Notes: generated by a model from the sequence alone, not told the origin. DNA of 64,000 nt from Streptomyces lucensis JCM 4490 (GCF_014650035.1 NZ_BMUE01000006.1:124001-188000), one strand, 5' to 3'; counted from the first letter of the stretch, positions 1 through 8,165 are shown. Translations and numbers: made by a program.

Positions 1-195
1 CCCCGGCGGCTTGCCCCAGCCGGACAGGTGCAGTGCCCACGTCACCAGAACGCTCACCGCCACGACGGCGAGCCCGGCCCACACCACCGGCAGCGAGGCC
101 GTGCACACCCCCAGCCCCACCACACCGCATCCGACGGTGGCGATGCCGAAGCCGGTCCAGCCGGCGATCGTGTGACCCTCGTCGTACAGACTCAT
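1..195 (-). CDS. Small integral membrane protein, HGxxPAAW-like (3' truncated by window edge)
   Basis: The reading frame starts at an ATG at 195 and runs off the left edge after 65 codons, so the C-terminus is missing. The translation begins MSLYDEGHTIAGWTGFGIA and then has two hydrophobic stretches separated by a short turn. The GHTxAGWTG segment resembles the HGxxPAAWTG signature of small two-helix membrane proteins common in Streptomyces; their function is unknown. A purine-rich GGGG stretch lies just upstream of the ATG. The gene is divergent from the MarR gene, and the 81 bp between the two starts carries three direct repeats, so it is a likely target of that regulator. Confidence 0.6.
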   Translation of the reverse strand, partial: MSLYDEGHTIAGWTGFGIATVGCGVVGLGVCTASLPVVWAGLAVVAVSVLVTWALHLSGWGKPPG

Positions 196-220
196 GGAGC
201 CCCCCCAGGGAAGCCATTCC

Positions 221-263
221 CTCACGGACTAAGAAGTTCACAGCCTAATATCTCACGAGCTAA
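221..263. promoter_or_regulatory. Three direct repeats YTCACRnnCTAA in divergent promoter region
   Basis: Three 12-bp copies, ctcacggactaa (221-232), ttcacagcctaa (237-248) and ctcacgagctaa (252-263), start 16 and 15 bp apart. They fill the gap between the membrane-protein start (195) and the MarR start (277). This is the obvious candidate operator for the MarR protein, although MarR sites are usually inverted repeats. Confidence 0.5.
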
Positions 264-276
264 GGGAATACGACAG

Positions 277-768
277 ATGCACGGCACGCCGCGACCGCCC
301 GTCTCGCCGGCCCAGGCGCTGTCGGCGATGGACCACCTCATCGCCGCCCACCTGATCGGCCAGCAGGAGCTGGCCCGGCGGCTGGGCCTGACCGTCACCG
401 ACCTGACCTGCTTCGCCTTCGTGCTGGAGGCCGGTGAGGACCTGCTCACGGCCGGCGACCTCGCGGCCCGCGCCCACGTCACCACGGGCGCGGTGACCGG
501 CATCCTCAACCGTCTGGAGCGGGCCGGTTACGTCACCCGCCGCCCCGACCCCAGCGACCGCCGCCGCGTCCGCGTGGCCGCCGTACCGGCCGCCGTCACG
601 CGCGTCGAGGCGGTGTACGCGGGCCACTACGAGCGGCTGACGGCCCTGTTCTCCGACTACTCCGCGGGCGAACTGGCGATCATCACCGACTGGTTCACCC
701 GCGCCACGGCCCTGGCCCACGAGTACCTGGAGAAGCTGAACCGGAACGATCCGCAGGAGGAGTGCTGA
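277..768 (+). CDS. MarR family transcriptional regulator
   Basis: A 163-aa protein with the MarR winged-helix layout: an N-terminal helix (AMDHLIAAHL), a helix-turn-helix around residues 60-90 (LAARAHVTTGAVTGILNRLERAGYV), the wing motif RRPDPSDRRRVRV, and a C-terminal dimerisation helix. The ATG at 277 is chosen because aaggga lies about 9 nt upstream and the MarR fold begins there; the frame is open further upstream, but that sequence is the operator region. It probably represses itself and the divergent membrane protein in response to an unknown small molecule. Length is normal for the family. Confidence 0.85.
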   Translation: MHGTPRPPVSPAQALSAMDHLIAAHLIGQQELARRLGLTVTDLTCFAFVLEAGEDLLTAGDLAARAHVTTGAVTGILNRLERAGYVTRRPDPSDRRRVRVAAVPAAVTRVEAVYAGHYERLTALFSDYSAGELAIITDWFTRATALAHEYLEKLNRNDPQEEC

Positions 769-976
769 GCCGAAACCCGCACGGCGGCGGCCGCCTGACG
801 GCCTGTCGCCCTGCCGCGCCCCGCCCCGTCCCGGGCGGACCCCAGGGCTGCACCGCGGCGCCTCGACGCCGAGCTTGATCAGCACGACACCCGTCACCCG
901 TCGTCTGTGGCCTGTCGTGCGACGGGCACGGACCGACGACGGTGAGCACACCTCGGGCGCACCGTACCCAGCAACG

Positions 977-1008
977 CGAGAGGCCCGGGATCCCTCCGGG
1001 GCCTCTCG
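977..1008 (-). terminator. Hairpin, duplicate of the tRNA-Arg terminator
   Basis: An inverted repeat cgagaggcc...ggcctctcg sits next to a copy of the tRNA-Arg 3' end at 1013-1027. The same arrangement (hairpin, then tgtgcactcggcagg) occurs at the intact tRNA-Arg, so this looks like one end of an old integration-site duplication rather than an active terminator. Confidence 0.5.
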
Positions 1009-1012
1009 ACTG

Positions 1013-1027
1013 TGTGCACTCGGCAGG
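1013..1027 (-). repeat. att-like 15-bp copy of the tRNA-Arg 3' end
   Basis: The sequence tgtgcactcggcagg is identical to 1409-1423, which is the acceptor-stem 3' end of tRNA-Arg(ACG) plus flanking bases. The copies are 396 bp apart and bracket the integrase remnant. This is the pattern left by a tRNA-integrating element after most of it was lost. Identity does not extend into the T-arm, so the scar is old or the core is short. Confidence 0.55.
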
Positions 1028-1089
1028 CTTGCTGGATGCCGCAGAGGCTTGCCTCGTGCTCAAGACCGCCCGCTCCCGCCGCCTATACG

Positions 1090-1306
1090 CCTGTGGGCTT
1101 CCGCCCATGTCCACGGCCTGCGGCGGTGAGGCCTCGCCCTCACGTGGGCGGATGTTGATCTCCCCGACATACGTGTGGAGACGCTCGGGCACAGCACGAT
1201 CACGATGACGCTCGACACGTACGCGCACATGATGGGTACGACGCTGCGGGCGGCTGCGGATCGGATGCACGACGCGCTGGGCGAGGATCCAGAGGAGATC
1301 TCGTAG
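1090..1306 (+). pseudogene. Decayed tyrosine-recombinase (integrase) C-terminus
   Basis: The last 40 codons before the TAG at 1304-1306 read VETLGHSTITMTLDTYAHM and onward. This is the box II region of phage and ICE tyrosine integrases, with the LGHS and the catalytic tyrosine in TYAH. Immediately upstream in the same frame is LALTWADVDLP, typical of the box I region (GEALALRWxDVD), but the roughly 90 residues normally between them are missing. Further upstream, frame shifts break the GLRRGEA-like segment. The gene is therefore internally deleted and frameshifted. It lies between two copies of the tRNA-Arg end. The left boundary is approximate. Confidence 0.7.
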
Positions 1307-1367
1307 GCGGATGCCTTCGTCACGTCGTCCGGTCGGCCAACGTGTGCGTTGATGTCACCCGCTGATG

Positions 1368-1404
1368 TCAGAGGCCCCGCCGGTCGAACCGGCGGGGCCT
1401 CTGA
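1368..1404 (-). terminator. Terminator of tRNA-Arg
   Basis: A near-perfect 17-bp stem (tcagaggccccgccggt paired with its complement) with a very short loop, 6 nt beyond the tRNA 3' end on the minus strand. Confidence 0.75.
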
Positions 1405-1410
1405 TCTATG

Positions 1411-1483
1411 TGCACTCGGCAGGATTCGAACCTGCAACCTTCTGATCCGTAGTCAGATGCTCTATCCGTTAAGCTACGAGTGC
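1411..1483 (-). tRNA. tRNA-Arg (anticodon ACG)
   Basis: A 73-nt cloverleaf on the minus strand: acceptor gcactcg/cgagtgc with discriminator A, D-arm, anticodon stem ctgac/gtcag-like around loop ctACGga, and T-arm with ttcgaatc. CCA is not encoded. Its 3' end was the integration target for the element whose integrase remnant lies at 1090-1306. Confidence 0.93.
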
Positions 1484-1640
1484 TTGTTCTTTTGTTTCTT
1501 TGTCTTCGCTCCCGGTCCTTTCGGCCCGCTCGCGGCGACAGGAAGAACATTACATGACTGCCGCCGTCATGTGAAATCCGATCCGTGCACCCCTTGTGAC
1601 CTGCGGAAACGTCCAGAGCAGGGTTGCGGGCCGGGAACGC

Positions 1641-1671
1641 CGAAGCCCCGGTCCTGGGGACCGGGGCTTCG
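1641..1671 (-). terminator. Terminator of tRNA-Ser(GCT)
   Basis: A 13-bp perfect stem cgaagccccggtc/gaccggggcttcg with a 5-nt loop, about 10 nt after the tRNA 3' end on the minus strand. Confidence 0.75.
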
Positions 1672-1680
1672 GGATCGGTG

Positions 1681-1771
1681 CGGAGGCGGAGGGATTTGAA
1701 CCCTCGATGGGCTTTAAGACCCAAACCGCATTAGCAGTGCGGCGCCATAGACCGGACTAGGCGACGCCTCC
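1681..1771 (-). tRNA. tRNA-Ser (anticodon GCT)
   Basis: A 91-nt class II tRNA on the minus strand: acceptor ggaggcg/cgcctcc with discriminator G, anticodon stem ccgca/tgcgg with loop ctGCTaa, a long variable arm, and T-loop ttcaaat. A second Ser(GCT) gene lies at 42358-42442. Confidence 0.93.
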
Positions 1772-1965
1772 AGCACAACCGCTCACGCGAGCGCGCGATC
1801 GGTGCGTTGCAGATGATGACACAGTCGGGTGCGGTGTCACCAATCGCCCCCCACGGTACTAGGCAGTCGGGTCGCAGGGCAAAGGGCTTCGCCCGGCGCG
1901 GCGAAACGGCGGCGGGGCGCGGAGGTGGCGCGCAACGTGCGGCGCGTTCGGGCGTTGGACAGGGC

Positions 1966-2445
1966 ATGATCTCCGCTCTGTCGATCGCCGGGCGGCGCGT
2001 CCTCGTGTCGTCGCTCGCCGCCGTCGCCTGCCTCGTCCCGCTCACCGCCGTGCCCGCCGCGGCGGCCGGTGCCATGCCGCCGCCCGTCCGGCCCGAGGAC
2101 CAGCCCGCCGGCGATCACCTCACCGTCGTCGTCCGGCACGCCGGGACCGGACGGGACGGGACGTACGAGGTGTTCTGCCACCCGGACGGCGGAGGGCACC
2201 CGGACGTGGCCGGGGCCTGCCGGGCGCTCGACTCGCACGCCCGGTGGGGCCGGGACCCCTTCGCCCCGGTGGACCCCGACAGCGTCTGCACCCAGCTGTA
2301 CGGCGGTCCGGCCACCGCCCGCGTCACCGGCAGCTGGGCCGGGCGCAGGGTCGACGCCACGTACGACCGCGGCGACGGCTGCGAGATCGGACGGTGGGAC
2401 CGGATGGTGCCCCTGCTGCCCCGGCTGGGTCCGCCGGCCACCTGA
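1966..2445 (+). CDS. Secreted subtilisin-inhibitor-like (SSI family) protein
   Basis: A 159-aa protein with a signal peptide (basic MISALSIAGRR, hydrophobic core, A-rich cleavage region near residues 32-36). The mature part has the SSI landmarks: VFCHPDGGGHP, a second Cys in GACRAL, the reactive-site Cys in DSVCTQLYGG, then VTGSWAGRRVDATY and a final Cys in GDGCEIGRWD, giving four cysteines for the two usual disulphides. SSI proteins are extracellular inhibitors of serine proteases such as subtilisin and transglutaminase-activating protease. Aligned to SSI (C-P-M-V-Y), the P1 residue here would be Gln, which is unusual and may change target specificity. The ATG at 1966 is the first start that gives a clean signal peptide. 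Confidence 0.8.
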   Translation: MISALSIAGRRVLVSSLAAVACLVPLTAVPAAAAGAMPPPVRPEDQPAGDHLTVVVRHAGTGRDGTYEVFCHPDGGGHPDVAGACRALDSHARWGRDPFAPVDPDSVCTQLYGGPATARVTGSWAGRRVDATYDRGDGCEIGRWDRMVPLLPRLGPPAT

Positions 2446-2689
2446 GCGCGCCGGCCCGGGCGGAGGGGTCCCCGGTGGAACCAACCGTGACGTAAAGGTC
2501 CCGCGAAGGTCTCGCGGAGCCAAGGGGTGCGCTCACGCGTTCGTTGTCACTTCCCCGTGGGACCTCCCTCTCATCCGGCGTCGCGAACGCAACCCGTGCC
2601 CTTAGACTCCCTCGCGTGACACGTCGCGGGCCGGTTGGCAAGATGGCCCGAGCGGTCGGCAAGGTGCGGTAACAGGGAGGAAGCGTTTC

Positions 2690-5600
2690 GTGAGCAGCAG
2701 GCCATCCCGAGGCGCTGCTCGCCTCGCTGCCATACTCGACGCGCTGCCGGACGCGTTGGTCCTGGTCAACGCCAACGGCACCGTCGTCAACGCCAACACC
2801 ATCGCGTTGGAGGCCTTCGAGGCGCCGGGGACCGCGCTCGTCGGGCGCGGGCTGCTCGATCTGCTGCCGCAGTTCGACTCCAGGCTCATCCCCGGATCCA
2901 TGCGGCGACCCGATCACATGGACCCGCGCGGGCGGACCAAGCCGACGCGGATGATCGCGCGGCGGACCGACGGGACCGAGTTCCCGGTCGAGGTCACGAG
3001 CGCGAACCTGGAGAACGGGCAGCAGGCGTACGACGGTTACGGCTACACCGGCGACGAGCTGCTGATGCTCGTGGTGCGGGACCTGTCCGGAACCGTCGAC
3101 ACCGAGGCCGAGCTGGCCCGGTCGCAGCGGCAGACGGAGATGATCCTGCGGGCCGCGTCGGAGGGTGTCGTGGGCACCGACACCGACGGGCGGATCGTGC
3201 TCGTCAATCCGGCCGCCGCCCAGATCCTCGGGTACCGGGCGGGCGAGCTGGGCGGCAAGGAGCTGCACACCCTCGTCCTGCACTCCCGCGCCGACGGCTC
3301 CCCCTTCCCCTACGACGAGTCGCCCCTCGCCGACACCCTGCGCTCCGGACGCAAGCACCGGGTGCGCGGGCAGGTGCTGTGGTCCAAGGGCGACGCGAAG
3401 GTCTCGGTCGACCTGACCACCGCTCCGGTGCGCGACGGCGATCAGCTCGTCGGCGCCGTCATGACCTTCACCGACCGGCGGCCCTACGACACCCTCGCCG
3501 AGGAGAAGGCCGCGCTGGAGAAGGCGCACGCCGACGAGCTGGAGCGGCTCTCCGAGGAGCACGCCTCCGATCTGACCGCCCTGCGCCAGGAGCACGTCAC
3601 CGAGGTCGAGGAGCTGCGCGAGCAGCACGCGGAGGAACTGGCGGCCGGCGACGAGCGGTACGCCGCGCTCGCCGAGCGGGAGAAGGACCGGTACGAGGCC
3701 CTCGCCGGACGGCACGAGCAGCTGCTCACGCTGCTCGGGGAGTCGCTGCGCGGCCCGCTGGACGAGCTGCGGCGCGAGCTGGCCGCCCTCGCCGCGGACG
3801 ACGCGGGACAGCTGTGGCCCGAGGCCAACCAGGTGCTGCACCACCTGTCCGCCGGGTACGCGCGGATCACCACCCTCATCGACAACGTCCTCGGCTACCA
3901 GCGGCTGGACTCGGGCGGTGAGGACATCGCCCGTACGAAGGTGATGCTGGACGCCGTCGTCGCCGCCGGTGTGGACGGGGCCGTCGAGCTGATCGGGCCG
4001 GGACGGGTGCAGTTCGCCGTGCACGCGCCGCCGATCGAGGCCGAGGTCGATCCGCAGCGGCTCGCCACCGCGCTGGCGCATCTGGTGGCGGACGTGGCGG
4101 GTGTCGACGCGACCGGCAACACCCCCGTCTCCACGGGCGGTTACCTGGACAACACCGTCGTGGTCGCCGCCGCGCAGCGCGGTGAGGTCGCGCGGATCGA
4201 GGTGCGCGGACCGTACTCCGGCGGGGATCCGGTGCACGAGCCGATCGTGCGCGGCATCGTGCGCGCCCACGGCGGGGTGCTGCAGACGCACGAGGTGCCG
4301 GGCATGAGCGGCAGCGCCTACGTCCTGGAGGTGCCGCTCGGCGGTGGCGCCGGGGCGGTCTCCGCGCCGCAGCTCCCGGCCGCCGTCGAAGTGGCGGCCG
4401 AGGGAGCGGGTGCGGGCGAACAGGGTGCCGTGGTCACCGGCGGACGGCGGCGGGCCCGGCGGGCCTCCACGGACGCCTTCCTGGAGAGTGACGTTGCCGG
4501 TGCGGGCGAGGCCCCCGGCGAGGCGGAGGCCGGCACGCCGACCGGCCGGCGCCGTCGGCGTGCCGGCATGCCCGCCGAGGAGGCCGCCGCGGTCGCGGCC
4601 GAGATCCCCGAGACCGCGTCCGGCGGGACCGGACGGCGCCGGGGGCGGCCCGCCGAGAGCGGCGCCGACGGTGCCGGCGCGGATGCCGGTGACGACGAGG
4701 GTGTGGCCGAGGGCGCCGTGGTGACCGCGGCCGAGCATGCCGCGGGAGCGGCCGCCTCCAACACGGCACTCGGCGGCGCCGTGCCGCCGCAGGGCGTGCC
4801 CGGGCCCGGTGGCCGCCGCGCCCGCCGTGACTCCGGCGAGCCGCAGGCCGCGCTGCCGCCCGCCCTGCCCGTGGCCGGCGCGGGGCCGGCGCCGGGTGCG
4901 GTGGCCGTCCCGGGCGCCGAGCCGGTTCCCGGTGGCCAGGCCGTCCCGGCCGAGGGCGCGCAGCCGACCGGACGGCGCCGGCGTGCGCTGGCCGCCGCGG
5001 CGGAGCGTGCCGCGGGCCAGGAGGCGGGCGGCGCCCGCACCGTCTTCGCCCTCCCCCCGGCCGAGGCCGACCGCTCACCCGAGTCCGGGCCCGCGTCCGC
5101 GGAGGCCTCCGCGACCGCGATCGGCGGGACCGGGGCACCTGGTGTGCCGGTCGCTCCCGCGGGCGCCGGTACGCCTGTGGCTCCGGGCGCGGGCGCGCCG
5201 GTCGGCCCCGACGCGGCGGCGGTTCCCGGCACCGGCGTTCCGGTCGGTCCGGGCGCCGTCATGCCCGGCGCCCCCGGCGTCCCAGGCGTCCCCGGCGCCG
5301 ACGCCGCCTCGCCCGTGGGCGCCGGTGTACCCGGCGGTCCGGGCGCCGCCGTTCCCGGTTCCGTTCCCGGCCCCGAGGCCGGTGTCCTGCCCGGGCAGGT
5401 GCAGGTGCCCGTCCAGTCGCCGGTGAGCGCCGAGAACGTGCCCGGCGCCGACGGCCGGCACGACGCCGTTCCGCTCGACCAGGCCGCGGACCACACTCCG
5501 CCGCAGCCGCACCCCACCAGTGCTCCCACCGGTCGGCGCCGCCGGGCCGTGGCCCGGCCGGGCGAGGCCGCCCAGGCGGTGGCGCCGGGGACCGCCGCCG

Positions 5601-7402
5601 GGGAGGCGGCGCCCGGCGGACCGGCCGTACCGGCGGCGCCGGTACCCGCGCCCGGCGCGGCGATGCCGCCGGCTCCCGCTCGGCAGGACGCGGTGCCCGG
5701 CATTCCGGCGCAGGGTACGGCCGGACAGTCCATCCCCGTCCAGGCCGGCCCCGCGGGAGCCCCGGTCCAGGTGCCCGGTCAGGCCCCCCCTGTCCAGGTG
5801 CCCGGTCAGGCCCCGGTGGCCGCGCAGGCGGGGCCCGGCCCGCAGCCCGGCACCGCCCCCGGCGCCGCCGTACCCGGCCAGCAGGTGGGCGGGCCCCACC
5901 CCGTGGTGCCCGCCCAGGGCACCGCCGGCCGGCCCGTGACCGCGGCACCCCCCGCGCAGCCCGGCACCCCGCCCGCCGGCACTCCGGTGGCGCCCCCGGC
6001 CGCCCAGCCGCTGCCGGCGGAGTCGGCCACCGGTCAGGTACCGGCCGTGCCCGCGGCAACCGTCCCGCAGCAGTGGCCCGGCGCCGACGACACCTCCGGC
6101 GCGGGCATGCCCGTACCGCAGGCGAACCCGGGCACCCCGGCCGCCGGCACCCCGCTTCCCGTGGATCACACCGGTGCGCGGTCCCAGCGGGCCGCGCAGC
6201 CGCTGCCCGCCGAGGCCGCAGGAGCGGCCGGAGCAGCAGGAGCAGCAGGAGCCGCTGGCGCCGCGGTCGATCCCCACTCGACCCAGGGACGGGCGATCAG
6301 CGTCCGGACGCTCGGGCAAGGTGTGCCGTTCGCACGTCAGGCCGCCCAGGTGCAGCAGCCGACGGCGACCCCGCCCCCGCACGCGCCGGGCGGTTCCGGG
6401 CGCCGTCGCAAGCTCGGCACGCCCCCGGACCCGGCCGCGCGCCCCGAGTTCCAGCAGCAGGAGCAGGCCGCCCGACCGCATCCGCCGGCCGAACCGGTGC
6501 CCGCGCAGCCGTCACTCCCCGGTCAGTCCCGCCTCGCCCCGGGCACCGAGGGTGCCGGACGGTCGTACGCCATAGGCGCTCCGGGACCCGACGCCGCCGA
6601 GGGGCCCGAACCGCTGGACGGGCCCGGCGGTGCCGTCGAGGTGGCGGACACCCCGCGGCCGCAGCCGTTGGACGACGAGCTGCCCCCGGAGCCGCTGGAC
6701 AACCCGCGCCGGCTGCTGGTGTGGCCCGCGCCGGACGTGACGACCCAGCAGGCGCTGAGCGACCGCGGCTACCGGCCGGTCATCGTGCACTCCCGGGAGG
6801 AGGTCGACGCCCAGATCGCGGCCTTCCCCGCCGCGCTCTTCGTGGACCCGCTGACCGGACCCATCACTCGTACGGCGCTGCAGTCGCTGCGCCAGGCCGC
6901 CGTGGCCGCCGAGGTGCCGGTGCTGGTCACGGCCGGGCTCGGGCAGGCGACGCGCGAGGCGGCGTACGGCGCCGACCCCGCCGTACTGCTCAAGGCGCTG
7001 GCGCCCCGGGACAGCGAGCAGCATCCGCCGCGGGTGCTGCTCATCGAGGAGCACGCGGAGATCGCGCTGGCACTGACCGCGACGCTGGAGCGGCGCGGGA
7101 TGCAGGTGGCACGGGCCGCGAGCGAGAACGACGCGGTGACGCTGGCGGGACAGTTCCGGCCGAACCTCGTGGTGATGGACCTGATGCAGGTGCACCGCAG
7201 GCAGGCCGGGATCGTGGACTGGCTGCGCGCGAACGGGCAGCTCGACCGGACCCCGCTCGTCGTCTACACGGCCGCCGTCGACCAGGCCGACCTGCCCCGG
7301 CTGGCCTCGGGCGAGACGGTGCTGTTCCTCGCCGAGCGGTCCACCAGCACCGAGGTGCAGTCGCGGATCGTGGACCTGCTGGCCCGGATCGGCACCAACT
7401 AG
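2690..7402 (+). CDS. Giant PAS-PAS sensor pseudokinase with Pro/Ala/Gly linker and degenerate receiver
   Basis: A 1570-aa protein starting at GTG with a good ribosome site (agggagg). Order: PAS 1 (about residues 10-110), PAS 2 (about 145-260, EGVVGTDTDGRIVLVNPAA), a charged coiled coil (about 265-345), a DHp-like segment ESLRGPLDELR, an ATPase-like segment (about 430-545), a roughly 750-residue A/P/G/V-rich low-complexity region with repeated TGRRRR motifs, and a C-terminal receiver-like domain (about 1440-1570, VLLIEEHAEIALAL...VVMDLM). The usual phospho-acceptor His of HELRTPL is absent (ESLRGPL), the kinase N-box Asn is not evident, and the receiver has EEH in the acidic pocket and AERS where the conserved Lys is expected. 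The Asp in MDLM is kept. It probably acts as a non-catalytic sensor or scaffold. No partner regulator is adjacent. Confidence 0.75.
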   Translation: MSSRPSRGAARLAAILDALPDALVLVNANGTVVNANTIALEAFEAPGTALVGRGLLDLLPQFDSRLIPGSMRRPDHMDPRGRTKPTRMIARRTDGTEFPVEVTSANLENGQQAYDGYGYTGDELLMLVVRDLSGTVDTEAELARSQRQTEMILRAASEGVVGTDTDGRIVLVNPAAAQILGYRAGELGGKELHTLVLHSRADGSPFPYDESPLADTLRSGRKHRVRGQVLWSKGDAKVSVDLTTAPVRDGDQLVGAVMTFTDRRPYDTLAEEKAALEKAHADELERLSEEHASDLTALRQEHVTEVEELREQHAEELAAGDERYAALAEREKDRYEALAGRHEQLLTLLGESLRGPLDELRRELAALAADDAGQLWPEANQVLHHLSAGYARITTLIDNVLGYQRLDSGGEDIARTKVMLDAVVAAGVDGAVELIGPGRVQFAVHAPPIEAEVDPQRLATALAHLVADVAGVDATGNTPVSTGGYLDNTVVVAAAQRGEVARIEVRGPYSGGDPVHEPIVRGIVRAHGGVLQTHEVPGMSGSAYVLEVPLGGGAGAVSAPQLPAAVEVAAEGAGAGEQGAVVTGGRRRARRASTDAFLESDVAGAGEAPGEAEAGTPTGRRRRRAGMPAEEAAAVAAEIPETASGGTGRRRGRPAESGADGAGADAGDDEGVAEGAVVTAAEHAAGAAASNTALGGAVPPQGVPGPGGRRARRDSGEPQAALPPALPVAGAGPAPGAVAVPGAEPVPGGQAVPAEGAQPTGRRRRALAAAAERAAGQEAGGARTVFALPPAEADRSPESGPASAEASATAIGGTGAPGVPVAPAGAGTPVAPGAGAPVGPDAAAVPGTGVPVGPGAVMPGAPGVPGVPGADAASPVGAGVPGGPGAAVPGSVPGPEAGVLPGQVQVPVQSPVSAENVPGADGRHDAVPLDQAADHTPPQPHPTSAPTGRRRRAVARPGEAAQAVAPGTAAGEAAPGGPAVPAAPVPAPGAAMPPAPARQDAVPGIPAQGTAGQSIPVQAGPAGAPVQVPGQAPPVQVPGQAPVAAQAGPGPQPGTAPGAAVPGQQVGGPHPVVPAQGTAGRPVTAAPPAQPGTPPAGTPVAPPAAQPLPAESATGQVPAVPAATVPQQWPGADDTSGAGMPVPQANPGTPAAGTPLPVDHTGARSQRAAQPLPAEAAGAAGAAGAAGAAGAAVDPHSTQGRAISVRTLGQGVPFARQAAQVQQPTATPPPHAPGGSGRRRKLGTPPDPAARPEFQQQEQAARPHPPAEPVPAQPSLPGQSRLAPGTEGAGRSYAIGAPGPDAAEGPEPLDGPGGAVEVADTPRPQPLDDELPPEPLDNPRRLLVWPAPDVTTQQALSDRGYRPVIVHSREEVDAQIAAFPAALFVDPLTGPITRTALQSLRQAAVAAEVPVLVTAGLGQATREAAYGADPAVLLKALAPRDSEQHPPRVLLIEEHAEIALALTATLERRGMQVARAASENDAVTLAGQFRPNLVVMDLMQVHRRQAGIVDWLRANGQLDRTPLVVYTAAVDQADLPRLASGETVLFLAERSTSTEVQSRIVDLLARIGTN

Positions 7403-7446
7403 GCAGCGGCAGGGGGTGCGTGCCGCCGCGCGGCAGCGCGCACCGC

Positions 7447-7502
7447 TCCGTCGGGGTCTCCGTCGGCATCTCCGTCAGGACGTCCGTCGGGGCTTCCGTC
7501 AG
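7447..7502. repeat. Five 12-bp tandem repeats at the tetR stop codon
   Basis: Units begin exactly every 12 bp at 7447, 7459, 7471, 7483 and 7495, with core tccgtcgg/tccgtcag. The last unit overlaps the TetR stop codon. Read on the minus strand one base out of the TetR frame, the array encodes PDGS-PDGR-PDGD-ADGD-PDG. Confidence 0.8.
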
Positions 7503-8080
7503 GGCGCGATCAGCCTGCGGGCCGCCTCCTTGATCGAGGCGCGCAGGCGGTCCTGGTCGCTGTCCTCGGCCCCGGTGAGGATGCGCCGCATCTGCGGCAC
7601 GACCGAGGTCCAGTTGGCGAGCGCGACCAGCAGGAACAGCAGGTCTCCCGCCGGGATGGTGTCGGTGATCACGCCGCGGGCCTGGCCGTCGGCGACGGCG
7701 GCGACCTTGCCGGCGTAGTGCTCCTGGCGGGCGGTCTCGTCGGGCAGCTCCGCGGTGCCGTACTCGATGCCCTCCCAGAACAGCAGGCGCAGCAGTTCGG
7801 GGTGGGTGGCGTGGTAGTCGAGGACGCGGTCGATCCAGCCCTCGATGTCGTCGGGATCGACGGGGACGGCGGCCGCGAGGTCGACCATGCACGTGCCGAG
7901 AACCTGGGTGAACAGCTCGGCCTTGTTGCCGAAGTAGGCGTAGATCAGCTGTTTGTTCGCCTTGGCCTCGGCGGCGATGCGGTCGATGCGGGCGCCCGCG
8001 ATGCCGTGCCGGGCGAACTCGGCGACCGCCGCGCCGAAGATGCGGGCCTTGGTGGCCTCGGGGTCCCTCACTGCTGCCAT
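7499..8080 (-). CDS. TetR family transcriptional regulator
   Basis: A 193-aa protein from the ATG at 8080. The N-terminal helix-turn-helix spans about residues 10-50 (RIFGAAVAEFARHGIAGARIDRIAAEAKANKQLIYAYFGNK). The C-terminal part is a helical ligand-binding domain of TetR_C type. It is divergent from an MFS transporter, and the gap carries two nearly identical palindromes (8110-8125 and 8166-8181), so it very probably represses both genes until an effluxed compound binds. Upstream in-frame codons exist but cross the first operator, so the ATG at 8080 is preferred. Confidence 0.88.
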   Translation of the reverse strand: MAAVRDPEATKARIFGAAVAEFARHGIAGARIDRIAAEAKANKQLIYAYFGNKAELFTQVLGTCMVDLAAAVPVDPDDIEGWIDRVLDYHATHPELLRLLFWEGIEYGTAELPDETARQEHYAGKVAAVADGQARGVITDTIPAGDLLFLLVALANWTSVVPQMRRILTGAEDSDQDRLRASIKEAARRLIAP

Positions 8081-8109
8081 GAGGACAGGGTAGGGCGGCG
8101 AGGAGAGGT

Positions 8110-8125
8110 AACCAACTATTTGGTT
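8110..8125. promoter_or_regulatory. TetR operator 1
   Basis: Palindrome aaccaactatttggtt, between the tetR and MFS starts. It matches operator 2 with consensus AACCAAC[TC]A[TG]TT[GA]GTT. Confidence 0.7.
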
Positions 8126-8165
8126 GACGGGAATGCGAGGCCGGGGCAGGCTGTTGGAGAGTTCC

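Noticed and set aside
2324..4738. 804-aa minus-strand open frame opposite the giant PAS protein
   Set aside because: Composition is an antisense artefact of high GC with G/C third positions on the plus strand. The plus-strand PAS, coiled-coil and receiver content is clear and the minus frame has no domain or ribosome site.
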